In this document: piece by piece, positions 11,770-23,350 of the stretch
How the letters are laid out: every line of letters starts with the position of its first letter
Position numbering within the stretch: position 1 is the stretch's first letter
Source of the DNA: Nageia nagi
Lineage: Eukaryota > Pinophyta
Assembly (NCBI GenBank): GCA_050084985.1
Contig: JBITNC010000002.1
Span: forward strand, 9,672,001 to 9,736,000
Direction: 5' to 3'
DNA: 64,000 bases
Made by a program: the position numbers and the translations under genes
Notes under the pieces: generated by a model
Told to the model about the DNA's origin: nothing
What the model saw: the letters and a program-made list of their open reading frames with translations, nothing else
The model's database searches: none

Positions 11770-12420
11770 GTGCATGTTCCACCAATGCTTTACTCTTGCC
11801 TCCAACTCTAGGTGGCTCATTCATATGTTTTCAAAGTGAAATGGGTGGTTTTTAATAGCCATATCTTTAGTTTCCAAGAGGAACACATTGTGATTAGATC
11901 CACTTCTTAGTAGGGCCCATAGTTGGTAATCCAAGAATTCACTAATCCATCCTTGGGAGACTAACATTCTATCCAATTTACACATGATTAGTTTCCCTCC
12001 AACTTGTCTATTTGTCCATTTGAATTTAATATGATGGAGTCTTAGGTCCATCAATTATCTATTCCCAATGAAAAACTAAAGGTACTCCATTCTTGTTAGT
12101 TGAATCACATTTATTTTCCCTCCATAATTTTCATTTTAGTTCAATGGGATGTTACAATCCCCTATGACCATCCAATTTTCCCCTTTTCCAATTTTCATGA
12201 TGTTTTCCAATTTCCATGAAAGCCTTCACCTTCCCATTGCTCTATTAGGAGCATAGATATTGATTTTATTTAGATTTTCCCAAGTAACTTTATGTGTGAG
12301 AGTAACCCATATGAAGTTGGTGTTTAGTTCCATTACTATTTCCAAAAGTTTAGGATTTCAAGGAGACATGATCCCCCTAGAATTTCCTTAGGTTGGGACA
12401 TGTGCCATTTTTGCTTTCAT
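11770..12420 (-). pseudogene. LINE apurinic-type endonuclease
   Basis: The minus strand reads INIYAPNRAMG near 12,260, then an open run at 12,054-11,821. That run contains IKFKWTNRQVGG, CKLDRMLVSQGW and LLRSGSNHNVFLL, followed by HPFHFENI. These are the Exo_endo_phos blocks TWtN, LDR and SDH; the terminal Ser-Asp-His reads S-N-H, so a catalytic Asp is lost. After a stop the frame continues to WWNMHIW and then hits the Copia LTR. The endonuclease would nick target DNA. Confidence 0.85.
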
Positions 12421-13027
12421 ATAGATTCTTCTTTTGAATAAATTTGTTTTTCCTTCCTTCACTTTAGTCTCCTATAGGAACACTAAATTAGAATTATGCT
12501 TCCTACAAATTTCTCATAGAAGCCTCCTTTCTAAGGGTCACTCAGACCCCTCATATTCCATGAGAGGACTATCATTGGGCAACCATTTTTGGGGGTGCTC
12601 TACCCCCTTAGGTGTCTAGACTTCCTTTATTTCCATACATAATGTTCTTTTCTATTTCTTTCCTTAATGTTTCTCTTACCGATGATTTTCCTTTGGATGT
12701 GCTTCTTGTTAGAATTTATCTCTCATAGGAAGTTTCTGTTACTATTGTTTCAGTTGAGGTTGTCCCCTCTTGTTGTGTTTACCTACTCTTGTTGGACACT
12801 CGTTGCCATTCTTCCTTGGTCATTTGGTCTTTTTGAGCATGTCAAATGTTCACTAAACTCTTAAATAAGGAACTCTCTACTTCATTTTCATATTTGTTTT
12901 ATTCTCTTGGTTCATCATTTTCTATTACATTTTGGTTGATCTCACCTTCCTTCAGCTTATCTCCTTCCATTCCTTCTTCAATGTATGATTCTTCCTATGG
13001 TGGTTTTGATCACCATTCTTTTTTATC

Positions 13028-13560
13028 CTATAGCATCCTCCTTAGGCATGCCCTCACAATGTGGCCTACCTGATTACAAAGGGAGCATAAATAATTATTT
13101 AGTTTGTATTTTAGCTCTTTCTTAATGTTCCTAATTTCTACTTCTAGATTGATAGATGTCGAGAGCTTTATTCCAAATTCTACCATAACACAAAATCTAT
13201 TTGAGATCATTTTGGTTTGGAATTTTGTAACATCATCCATTTTTATGAATATTCCAAAGGAGTTACCAATTCCTTCAAAAATCTTTTGGTGCCAAAGATC
13301 AAAAGGAAGATTTGGTAGGGTGACTTAAATTGGTGCTTTCATGATCTATACCTTTGTTAGATCAAATTTGAGCTACCATATATCAAGAAATAGTCCTTTA
13401 TTGCTAATGAACCATGTTGTGCTCAAAATTTCATTATGATCCTCTTCATTCCCAAAGGCAAAGAGAATGTAATCATTTTATAGGGCTATTTTTTCCAAGC
13501 TTACTTTAAGTTTCTATTTCAATCTTTCCCATCATCCAACATCATCTATGTTTGGTCATG
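13028..13560 (-). pseudogene. LINE ORF1 protein (DUF4283 and CCHC knuckle)
   Basis: Upstream frames read ILFAFGNEEDHNEILS, FISNKGLFLDIW and VTLPNLPFDLWHQKIFEGIG, the DUF4283 pattern of plant LINE ORF1. The open run 13,240-13,028 ends with a zinc knuckle, CSLCNQVGHIVRAC, a perfect CX2CX4HX4C. Stops interrupt the first half, and one frame is kept across most of it. ORF1 proteins bind the element's RNA. The knuckle is the best preserved part. Confidence 0.8.
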
Positions 13561-13970
13561 CTCCCTACACATCACCAATCAGGCTCAAGCATCCTCTTAC
13601 TTTTATTTGTTCTATCACTGCCCATGGTATTTTTAGTTTGAGCTTCCCATTCTTCTCTAATGTTGCCTATAGTGAGGACCCAGTGTTAATTTTTGCCTCT
13701 TAAGTGAAGAGTTCCCTTCATAGTTTCTATCTCTGTATTCGCTTACAAGAAGAATTGTAATCCTAAGCGCATTCTAAGAAATGAAAGAAAATTATTGCTC
13801 TTTGCCTTGTTATGATTGGAAGGGATGCCTTCGATCTCCATTCCACTCCTAATCTTCTACAGGAAGGATTATCTCTTCTTTTGCACCTCTCAATTCCTAC
13901 TCCTGTAATAGAACACTTGCTTAATTTTTCCCATTTGAGCTTCCTTGATTCCAAGTTATAATAAATAAAT

Positions 13971-14464
13971 TATCAAAAAATATAAATATCATGAATTTAT
14001 TTATAATAAAATCATCTATATTATGTGCCTAGAAGGAAAATTGAATTTATATGAATTATATGATAAAATGGATTTTTGATTTCCCTATAGACCAAACTTT
14101 TCACTTCTATCACTAAAGAATTGAAATAATCAAATTTGGACAATAATTTTCAATAGTTAAAAATAAAAAATATGGTCTAACATACCTATAGAAAATATGT
14201 TCCTTCAAGCAATTATACAACAATGTTAAGCTCTTTTTGATAAATTATTACAAATAGTTGCATCTAACAGCAAAATCAAACACAAAACTCATTCACTTGA
14301 TTGTAGAAATGAAAAAAATAAATAAATGTACAAGCATCAATTAAATCCTTAATGTCTATCATGTACACATATTTGAAATTCATAATAGGCATTCCAATTA
14401 TGTAGTTGTACAGCTTGTATTTTAAAAAAGAAAAAAAAAAGATAATAGAAAAAGTAATACTTAC
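13971..14464. other. AT-rich gap without a gene
   Basis: Nothing recognisable. The part next to 14,464 begins with GTAAGT on the minus strand and may be intron sequence of the mannosidase remnant. Confidence 0.4.
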
Positions 14465-14620
14465 TAGATTATCCATTTTAAAATAGAATCCTCCATGTTC
14501 CCCATTTGGTAACTCTAAAATAAAACCAAACCTTTGCAAATATATTTTTGAACCAATCTATGTTTGATACCTTTCATTGCTTCATCACACATGTCTTGCA
14601 GGTAAGAAACTTTGGTTCCT
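14465..14620 (-). pseudogene. Exon-like fragment of class I alpha-mannosidase (GH47, MNS type)
   Basis: On the minus strand the text reads YLQDMCDEAMKGIKHRLVQK and then, one frame over, ILELPNGEHGGFYFKMDNLV. This matches, in order, the GH47 region I recall as DMYDEAM...LVxKS...GLVFxGELPxG...FSPKMDHLVCF from plant alpha-1,2-mannosidases, which trim Man9 N-glycans in the ER and Golgi. The fragment ends at a consensus splice donor, GTAAGT (14,464-14,459). A possible acceptor AG lies just before 14,594. A one-base shift near 14,525 breaks the frame. No neighbouring exons were found within several hundred bases, so this is a stranded piece or one exon of a long-intron pseudogene. The family call is from memory of the motif. 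Confidence 0.6.
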
Positions 14621-14639
14621 TCATGAATGCTTCCTCATT

Positions 14640-15310
14640 GTTGAAGTAAAACTTTAATTAGACATTCATAGTAACTATCTCTATGGGATCCTAATCTAAT
14701 ATTTTCTCTACTAAAATTTCTAAAATGTGTACTACAATAACAAAAATAACAACTTGAGAAAAAAGGAAAACATATAAAGATATAAGATACAATCAAAATA
14801 AATAAATGAATTATTTAAATCACATGTAATTATAACAATATTTTAAATGTATGACAGTTCATGAAAATGATATTATAAAGTACTTAAAATATTTCAAGAT
14901 ACATATATAACATGTGAAATGCCAATAATTAGATCTTGTACAAATATGTTGTTAAAGAAAATCAACTAGTACAAGGGATGGGATTTGCTACAAGATCTCA
15001 CTCACTTGAATATTTATTTAGGATCATTAAAACATATAACAACTATAATAGAAAGGATCATAGTTGAGTGATAAAAAGTAGATAGAGAAGGCAAGGCAAA
15101 AAATTCTTTGAAGATAAAATAAAATCCCAAGAATGTAAGACTTATGATGATGACAATGCTGAAAGAAAATGATACCAAATAAAATATATTACCTTAATTT
15201 AAATAACAATTAACCCCTCCACAAGAGGTACTACATAAAAAATACTTAATTATTATGCTAAATTTACCTTTATTTTGTATAATTTTTACTTTTTAGTTTT
15301 ATGTATAAGT
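14640..15310. other. AT-rich gap without a gene
   Basis: No motif, repeat or RNA gene is visible between the mannosidase and PPR remnants. Confidence 0.4.
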
Positions 15311-15314
15311 ATTT

Positions 15315-16640
15315 TCGTACTATTTTTAACTACTATTTGATGCATCTCCATACCATATTCTAAAGCTTCAATGGTGACACATGTTGGAAGAATATTGGTA
15401 AAGGTTGTAGAGTTTAGATTTAAAAATGAAAATTACATTTGCTAAAGTCTCTAAATCCTCTTCAAAAAATCCAAATTGTGCATATCTTGCTATCAATGTA
15501 GTCCATGAAATTATTTTTGCATCATGCATCTTGTTGAATAGTTCATAATCATTATGTATTCTTCCATATTTTTCATACATGTATTTTAGGAAAATCACAA
15601 CCATAACATTCGATGAAAAGTCATTCTCAATTGCTCTTTTATGGATCTGCATACCTTCTTCTAGAGCTCCCATAGTGTTACATTATAGAAGAATGTTGGA
15701 AAACATTGGGAGTCTAGATTTACTATTGATATTTGTATTTGATTAAAAGTCTCTAGGAACTTTTCAACAAATCCTTTTTATACATATCCTATGATCATTA
15801 CAGTCTATGAGACCATGTTGGGATCATGCATTTTTCCAAATAATTTTTGTGCCTTCTCTATGCTTTTGTATTTTTTATACATGTCTACTAGCACACTCAT
15901 AACCATAACGTCTAATAGAAATATGCTTTTAAAGTTCTTATGCTTTGAGGATGCTAGGAAAGGTGAATTGATCTGGTTGGAGTATTATTATTATTATTTA
16001 TATTTGGTGAAATATTGATAATTCCTCTCAAGGAAAGTCATATCTTTCTTAACTTAAAATTATCATATCCAATGATAAGATGTCTCATTTTTTCATATAG
16101 TTAAAAATACCATGATCATCTACCAAACTTATGCAGTTGACATACATATGGCTTTTATAAAAATTTGTTCAAAGATGGGTTAAATTAAGTTTTATGTGAT
16201 TGATAAGTGAATTAAGGATATTTCCTTATGAAATGGAATTATTATTGATGTGAGTTTGCAAGAATTGAAGACATGTTGAAGAGTATAAAGAGTAGTTTGT
16301 GCCTGTATATAGCAAGCAAAGTGTTCATTACATCCTTCAATGACACATCAAAAAAAAGTTGTATGAGAGTGATATTCAATCATATTAGTTTTTAAGTGAT
16401 GATATTGTATTAATATGTTCAAAATATAGCAATAAAAGGCCACCACCTTCAAAAGTGATTAAGGTGGTCTTATGACCATCTAGTTCTACATATGTTAATG
16501 ATATATGGTTTTGATGGAGGTGGTATTATGGCCATATAAGGACACTCACAACCATAATAGTTGATGGAACACAATTTTCAATTACTCTTTGATGGATTTA
16601 CATAACTTCTTCTATAGCTTCCATGGTGGCACATGCTAAT
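15315..16640 (-). pseudogene. PPR (PLS-class) protein pseudogene
   Basis: The minus strand holds at least four PPR-type blocks with stops and frameshifts. They are ACATMEAIEE and IHQRVIENCVPS (16,640-16,536), PDQFTFPSILKA (15,977-15,941) followed by SVLVDMYKKYKSIEKAQKLF, MGALEEGMQIHKRAIENDF with YELFNKMHDAKIISWTTLIA (15,673-15,368), and NILPTCVTIEALEYGMEMHQ (to about 15,315). The spacing of GxxIH, LVDMY, LF-x-KM and VSW-x-x-I is that of land-plant PLS PPR proteins, which bind organellar RNA. About 550 AT-rich bases with no PPR signal separate the first block from the rest. Neither the N-terminal targeting region nor an E/DYW end is seen. Confidence 0.85.
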
Positions 16641-16869
16641 AGAATGCCTCAAACTTTCTAGTGGATGGTTTTATACCTTGCAAACCCTCACATTAAAAAA
16701 CTAAAATGAAATGGAAAAATATATTTTAGATATGTTGGGTTATGAGGCAAGAAATGAATATTTGGGTGCTTAATTAATAATTTTTCCTTTTCTTTTAAAT
16801 TTTATTTGAAGGGTAGTTTAGGTTTAAACACACCATCATCTAGGGGATCGAGTCATTGGATATAAGAAG

Positions 16870-17660
16870 CATTATTTTTTTAAATAAAATTAGCCAATAG
16901 ATAATAAGGAGGAGGAGATCAACCAAGATGATGATAAAATTTTTCAAGATGATGGAAAATAGCGAAATACATAGGATTTGTTTCAATTCTAGTCTCCTAT
17001 GTAATGTATTGATGATATCAATTGTTTGGATTTATTGTTATAAAATAGAATATATATTGTTTCCATTTAATAATAGTAATCTTAATTGCTATTATTAAGT
17101 GTTGAAGGTTTATTTTGAATAAAAGAGAATATATATAATTAGATTGAGAGAATATTATAACCTCACTCCAAATTCATCTTCTTATGTAAATATAAAAGTG
17201 GGACAAGTTTGAGTTGAAAAGGAAGGAGATTCTAAGTCAAAATTTAGTATTAGAGAATTCGGTATTAAGAATTCCATTAAGGAAGAAAGAAGAAATAGTG
17301 GAGTAGTCTTGTTGTTTGATTGTATAATAACTTTATAGATTCTTCCATTAGATATGGAATTCACAACTTTATTCTTATATGTAATAATTATGGAGGCTCT
17401 TGAGAAGGCCTTTGTACTTTAGTTATTCACTAAAATTTAAAAATAGATTTTGTTGGATGTAGCCCAAGAAGTGGGTGAACTAGGTTATATTTAGTGTCCT
17501 TTTATGTGGTTATGTTTTGTCTCCTTAGTGCTATATAATATTTTAGCAATTGTTATATTTTTTATTGCTTAAATTTATTTTTCAAGCACTTAATCAATTT
17601 GAGTGTGTTAGTATCCAATTTGATGAAATTAGAACATTATAAACAACTAGTTTATGAAAT
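16870..17660 (+). repeat. Array LTR A
   Basis: It aligns with LTRs B, C and D over the blocks ATTTAATAATAGTAATCTTA, CCTCACTCCAAATTCA and GGTATTAAGAATTCCAT. The start is approximate. The end is set by the primer site TGGCATCAGAGC at 17,668-17,679, a tRNA-Met-like site. Confidence 0.75.
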
Positions 17661-17667
17661 TAGGTTT

Positions 17668-17679
17668 TGGCATCAGAGC
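17668..17679 (+). other. Primer binding site of array unit A
   Basis: TGGCATCAGAGC is one base from the consensus initiator-Met tRNA site. The equivalent in unit B is TGGTATCATAGC at 26,564-26,575. In unit C the site and its surroundings are deleted. Confidence 0.7.
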
Positions 17680-17766
17680 ATTCTATTATTTCTTTGGGGT
17701 AATTCAAATTTTAGTATGTAAGATTTAATTAGGACTACTAATTATGTTGTCAAGAATTTCACAATG

Positions 17767-18960
17767 AATCCCATAGAATAAATGGTTGTTAAACTTTAGG
17801 ATCATGTATCTTATTTAAATAACCTCATCCTAAGTTTGGTTGAAAGATGTAGTGAGATTTATGCTTATATTCATAAAATATTATTATTTAATGAAGATTT
17901 TGAAAGTTATTAACAAAGTTATAATCCATAGTCATTGAAATATGTTGTTGAAGAAGATGGACTTATGAAAGTTCCTCAAATAAAGTTTTGAGCAAGGAAA
18001 GTATGGTTAATGAGCATTACAAAGGTCACTCTATCAACCTATGTTGGTATTTGAGTCCTAAGCTACAAGATAAAAGGTCTGGATGATAAGTGTATAAGAG
18101 GAGAGAAAATCCTACACCTTCTTTGAAGAAAGATATGTAAGTTGGAGAGAGCATTGTAGAGAAGAAAAAGAAAAATGTTTATCAACATTATGGCAAAGAC
18201 AATAATTTCAAACACCATTTTTTGATTTGCTCAAATGCATGGAAGAAGATTGCAAAGAAGACCTATAAAAGAAAAGAGGTAGTAACTACCATCCAAGAAA
18301 TGGGTGATGAACCAAAAATGAAAGTGACATTCCTTTACCATGAAAAATAGAGTCATATTTAAGATTTATGTCAGATTTGAAAGAAATAAATGAAAGATAA
18401 AAAAATTTGGTATCTTGAAGGATGAAAAAGCAAATAAAATATCTTGTATGGGTATTCATCATCTAGTATCATCTTAGCAATAGGAGGAACTCTTCTTTGT
18501 AAAGCTACAATCTAAAATGGTTAAGTTTGATGCCTTATTTGATTCTAGGTATAAACTTAATTTGATTAATAAAGAACTTGTCAATGAGCTTAGCTTAGAT
18601 ATGCATGACCACCAATATCAATATTTATGGATGAGTAGTAATAAATATATACATGTTACAAGATAATATCATTTAAAATGTTTCATTAATGTGGATTTTC
18701 AAGATGAAGTTTTGGTGGATGTTATGCCATTGGGTATTCATGGCATTGTATTGGAAAATCCTTGCTTGTTTCATAGATATGAAACTTACTATAGAGTATG
18801 GAACTAGTATACCCTTATTAAAAATAAAGTGGAATATATGGTAAAGTTGCATAATAGTAAAAGTAGCAAACACATCTTGATGAGTGTTATCAAGCATAAA
18901 TCTAAGGAGGCTAATATTGCATAGGAAAGTAAATTCAATTAACTATTATGTATGTAATTT
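17767..18960 (+). pseudogene. Array unit A gag and protease
   Basis: Gag begins near MNPIE and runs with many stops. The protease block at about 18,530-18,810 reads KFDALFDSRYKLNLINKELV, then DMHDHQYQYLW and DEVLVDVMPLGIHGIVL. The active-site triplet is D-S-R where D-S/P-G is expected. Compared with unit B it has more stops and frameshifts. The following bases run into the 4.2-kb insertion. Confidence 0.7.
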
Positions 18961-19416
18961 TAGTCATATTGTATGATGGTGCATTGTTATCCTTTTTCAT
19001 ATGAAGTAGATTATGTTCTAAACCAATTTTGTAAAGGATGCAAATTTATATTATATTGGTTAACTCTTATATGCATAAATTTTAATCGTGCTATAGAATG
19101 GTCCATCATGGATGTAGATGAAGAGATGTAAAATTACTAATAGTCACACAATGAAACTGATAGGGGGGTGAATTAGTGTGTTATATTTTAAAACCTCAAA
19201 TATTCTACTTATAAAATTGAAGCTATGCAAGATAAAAATTGAAACAAACCAAATCAAGGAAAGCACATCAAGGAAGGATCACATAACATAAGATGTAATG
19301 AGGTTCACCAATATGGCTACATCCCTAGATAAGATTGCTTGGATCATGATCCAAATCTAGCCCTTATAAAGCATTAACTTTAGAATCATTTACCAACACC
19401 AACACTTATGTTATTG

Positions 19417-19577
19417 GCACCAAGTGGAAGGAGCACCAACCCCTAGTTTACCAGCACCAAATAGAAGGAGAACCAATACTTGCTTTACCAACATCAACTA
19501 GAAGGAACATCAACCTTTGCTTTACCAACACCCACTAGAAGGAGCACCAATCCCTATTCCAAGCACCAACTTGGAAT
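19417..19577. repeat. 37-bp minisatellite, about 4.4 copies
   Basis: Copies start at 19,417, 19,454, 19,491 and 19,528, with a partial at 19,565. Each begins GCACCAAxTxGAAGGAG-like or ACAxCxACTAGAAGGA-like and ends xTTTACCA. The period is exactly 37 for the first three. It lies near the left end of the 4.2-kb insertion. Confidence 0.85.
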
Positions 19578-22500
19578 TCAAACATTAATCTTAAGTTTAA
19601 CATAAAGATGCATTCTCTATTCATAAAACCCTAACTGATATGTAGCTCACACTTATCTATATATTATTTTGCTTACTCTATATTCTCATTTAAGTACTAT
19701 GACAATTCGTGTACTCTCCTACTATATTGTATGATTTTTCTTTATTTACTCTACCACCTTTATCTTTTCACATGCCTGCATTATCTTCTTCAACTACTCA
19801 ACAAGTCATCTAATACATATTGCTACTATCAAAGTATTTTTAACTTCTTCTCAATGGTATCAACCTTTGTATATCTATTCCTCTCTTCTCCTCTACCTTT
19901 AGCTCTTACAACATTTTATAATTATAATAAAATACATATTTTAATGTTACTTCTTTTATTTATTGTTCAAAGTGCTCAAACTAGTAACTCACACTTGTAT
20001 AAATAAAAACTCTATTTTTATCTTTAGTATTAGTAAAAATATAACAACACATATCTCTATCTTTATTGCACTTTAGTTATTGATTTTTGCCTTTACTATT
20101 TTAAGACTTACTCAACATATTCATGTAATTATGTCCACTCCTTTAGGCGTAATTTCCATTTCCACCTCTAGTTTATGAATGTCCATACCTTAAACTATAA
20201 CTTATAATGTTGATAATGGTTGCTAGAGATCTTAGAGCACTCATAATTGCAACATCAATGAGAAACCATTTTCACCAAACCTCATTTGTATCTCTAATGA
20301 TGGCACATGCTCATTCAATCAATTTTCTACTTATTAGAAATTTTTGGTTATATTTACTTGTTGTTCGAGTCCTTTACTTGATTTCTGGCATTAGATATGT
20401 CCATCATCCTTCAATATGATGGCTAAAAATATTACTAACATGCTCATTCTTCACACATAATGGAGTTACTATTATTTTTATTGCTTTTGATTGTTGACAT
20501 TACTCTAACATCACCTATCGGTAACCCCTTGATAGTTCTTCTATGTAGACAGTCTCCTTTATCACTTATAAGCTTATGCCATCACACTACCAAAATTAGT
20601 TCATTTTGAGACTTCATTATTTTTCTTTCTCTTTCACTAGTAATACCAAATTTAGTGCATTTTGGTAGACATATCCTTGCTAACATCGTCCACCAGCATC
20701 TCTTTTCCTTATCTTCTTCATCAATTCTCATTCTTTAATGTCTTCTTCATCAATCCTCATTCTTTGATGTCTTCAAGCCTCTTTCTCTAATGTGTCTCTA
20801 AGGTATCATATTCAATGTATTTCTAGTAACCTTGTGCTTGATGATGTCACTCTCTAAAATCCTTCACTTTATCCTTTTGGTATGGTACTTAACTTCTTCG
20901 CCTTTGCATCCCTTCGACTTGGCTTTTGAAACTAGTTCTTTTTAGAAAACCTTTGAATGGTTGGTATCACCTTAATATCACTCATCAAATCCCTTTGCCT
21001 TTTCTTGCTTGTTGATCCTTAACTTTTTCATTAGAAAGCTCTTTCAACTGTATCATTAGATTTAGTACATATTTGCAAGCCTTTATTTTGATGGCATTAC
21101 CAGTCGATAATGCTTGTTCTATTCTCCTTTACTAGTACTTGACTTCACAACCATCTAGTCTCCTTACCTAAGATGTCAAATCCTTTATATTTTTTAACAC
21201 CATCCATTTGTTAATGTCATGTGCCAATATCCTCTTCTATTTATTTGCCTTATCTATACTTAACTTCATGATATTCTAATATTTTTACCTAAGGTGTTAG
21301 ATCCTTTGTTGTTTTTGAATACCATCCTTTTGTTGATGTCATCCACTAGATTTAGTTCACTCTTATTTATTATCACACCATAGGAACTAATATAATTTTG
21401 ATGTGCATCTCCTCATTAGTCCTCAATGCTTCCTCCTTTTTTTCCTTTCATCCATTCCACATGACTTAGTGTATTTTGATCAACCATCAAAATGTTTATG
21501 TCACCTACCAGATGCCTTTGTATTCTTGATGCTTACCAATCTAGAAGTTCATAGCTTCTTTGATTATCTGATTAGGATGTTGGATTCATTGTGTTTTGAA
21601 CAAATATCACATTGATGATGTTATTAATTAGAATCCTTTGTAATTTCCTTTATCATCTCATCGCATCGATACTTCTCTCCCTCACATCTAACTTCAAGTT
21701 GTTTTAGTGACCATACTTTGTGTATTTTGGAACAACATTGCTCTATTAATGTCATCACCCATAATTAATCTATTTTCTCTATTCATTTATTGGTATTCAT
21801 GCTAAACATCCAACCATGTTGTCAAATCTCAACAACACCTAGAAAACACCTAGTACTACCTGACATTGCATGTCTTTAATGTATGATAACTATTGACAAT
21901 ATATTAGTAGTTAACAACATTAAAACTTTCATACCCAAAAATAACATATTCATATCAATAGCCATTATTATAATTTAACCATTCTTAAAATATGCTTGAC
22001 AACCCTAGAAAATACTTGACATTAATAATATTAACATCCTTCATCACTAAGCATTGCATCTAAATTACCCGACATTTCATTCAAGCTTGACAATATATGG
22101 CAAACATGACTTCATGAACTCCTTTGGTAATGTGGTATGTGGTTTCTTGCATAATTGATAACCATTCATTGCAAAAATCTTATTCACCTTTGGCATTGTG
22201 ACTTGTGTGCATTAATGATAATAATTTAGGCCAACTATCTCCTCAATCAACTTGTCTACCCAAGGTTATCATCGATGTTGGTTTTCCAAGGTCTTTGAGA
22301 TACTTTCAAGATTTGGTTTCCCATTAGATAGCCTTCCTTCACCTCCTATGATTTCAATGAAGGAGGTAGTAGCCTCCTACAAAGCAATCCATGAGGCTAT
22401 CTATACATCTTATATTTAGGTTACTTGGGTGTCTCCCTTGCAGCTACTAATGCCCAAACTAGACCATTATGCTCATCATTACCTCTAGTTAGATAAGGGG

Positions 22501-23302
22501 TTGATCCAACCACCTAGATACATCAAATTGCATCTTCCTCTCAGTTTGAGATTATCCCTTGGTCAGCTTTGAGTATGTTCATAACAATTGAGGATTGAGA
22601 TAGACCACCACATAGACATAGACTTTTGAGTTTGTCGCCTTCACTCTCTTGAGATTGAGTTTGAGATCCATTTCATTTTCTGATGCCCTATTTACTATGA
22701 GACTCAAGGATGCTATTATTACCTTTTTTTAGACTCACACAACTCTTTGAGCACATTCATCCATTATCTTGATCAGTGATGTTTGACTCTATACTTTGGA
22801 GAGGCCCTCCTCTTATGATGATAACTTTTAGCTCGAGCTCAACAACCACTTGAAGATCGACTCATCATGTTCTTTTTTATGCCTCTACTCCTGAGCGAGC
22901 TCACACAAGACATCAAGAGAAGCACCTACATCCACCATGTTGGACCAGGAGATGTACACAAAACATCGAGGATCCTTTATGGATGCATCATATCACATCC
23001 TTCTTCTCATCTAGTAGCAATATCACAGACACATCTCATCATGATCATGCCTGAGCTCTCCATGTAGCAACGAGTACCATCATATGCTCCCCCAGTGCAG
23101 TCCAGAGTGACATTCCCTAGGGAGCCTTAGTTTTGTATCCCTCCTTTCTTATAAGGCTAGGTTTCTCTTGTACAGTTCTAGTTTTCAATTCTTTTATGTT
23201 TTTTTTTTAGAGGCCCCACTAGGGGCTTGCTGGCTTCATTTACATGATAATACTTTCTAGTCCAATTGATCGCTTTTGGTCACCTAAGGAAATTAACATA
23301 CT

Positions 23303-23323
23303 TTCTTTCTTTCTTTCTTTCCT
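23303..23323. repeat. TTTC microsatellite
   Basis: About five tandem TTTC units close to the right edge of the 4.2-kb insertion. Confidence 0.8.
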
Positions 23324-23350
23324 TTGATAATAATGACAACACCATAGGTC

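Larger units (their letters stand above)
11769..13970 (-). mobile_element. LINE 5' half: ORF1 and endonuclease
   Basis: Minus-strand continuation of the LINE at 1,000-3,849, separated from it by Copia-1. In transcription order it holds an untranslated start (about 13,970-13,560), ORF1 (DUF4283 plus zinc knuckle, about 13,560-13,028), a junction, and the endonuclease (about 12,420-11,770). Motif order and reading direction match plant L1 elements. AT-rich sequence begins to its right at about 13,970. No target duplication was found. Confidence 0.85.
19145..23350. mobile_element. 4.2-kb unclassified insertion in array unit A
   Basis: Units B and C read continuously through the point ...GATGxAxATGA...TTATGATG(T/C)(A/G)ATTCC. 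In unit A that text is interrupted at 19,144 and resumes at 23,351. AATAGT is present at both edges (19,139-19,144 and 23,351-23,356), a likely 6-bp target duplication. Inside are a 37-bp minisatellite, AT-rich sequence, and a stretch at 22,340-23,070 with protein-like but unassigned reading (for example ASYKAIHEAIYTSYI). No long terminal repeats or transposase were recognised. The class is unknown. Confidence 0.6.

Noticed and set aside
13763-13954. 63-residue minus-strand frame as LINE ORF1 start
   Set aside because: It does not continue into the DUF4283 reading and has no domain; more likely 5' untranslated LINE sequence.
23212-23228. GCCCC-ACTA-GGGGC inverted repeat as a terminator
   Set aside because: A five-base stem beside a T run can occur by chance, and rho-independent terminators are not expected in a plant nuclear genome.
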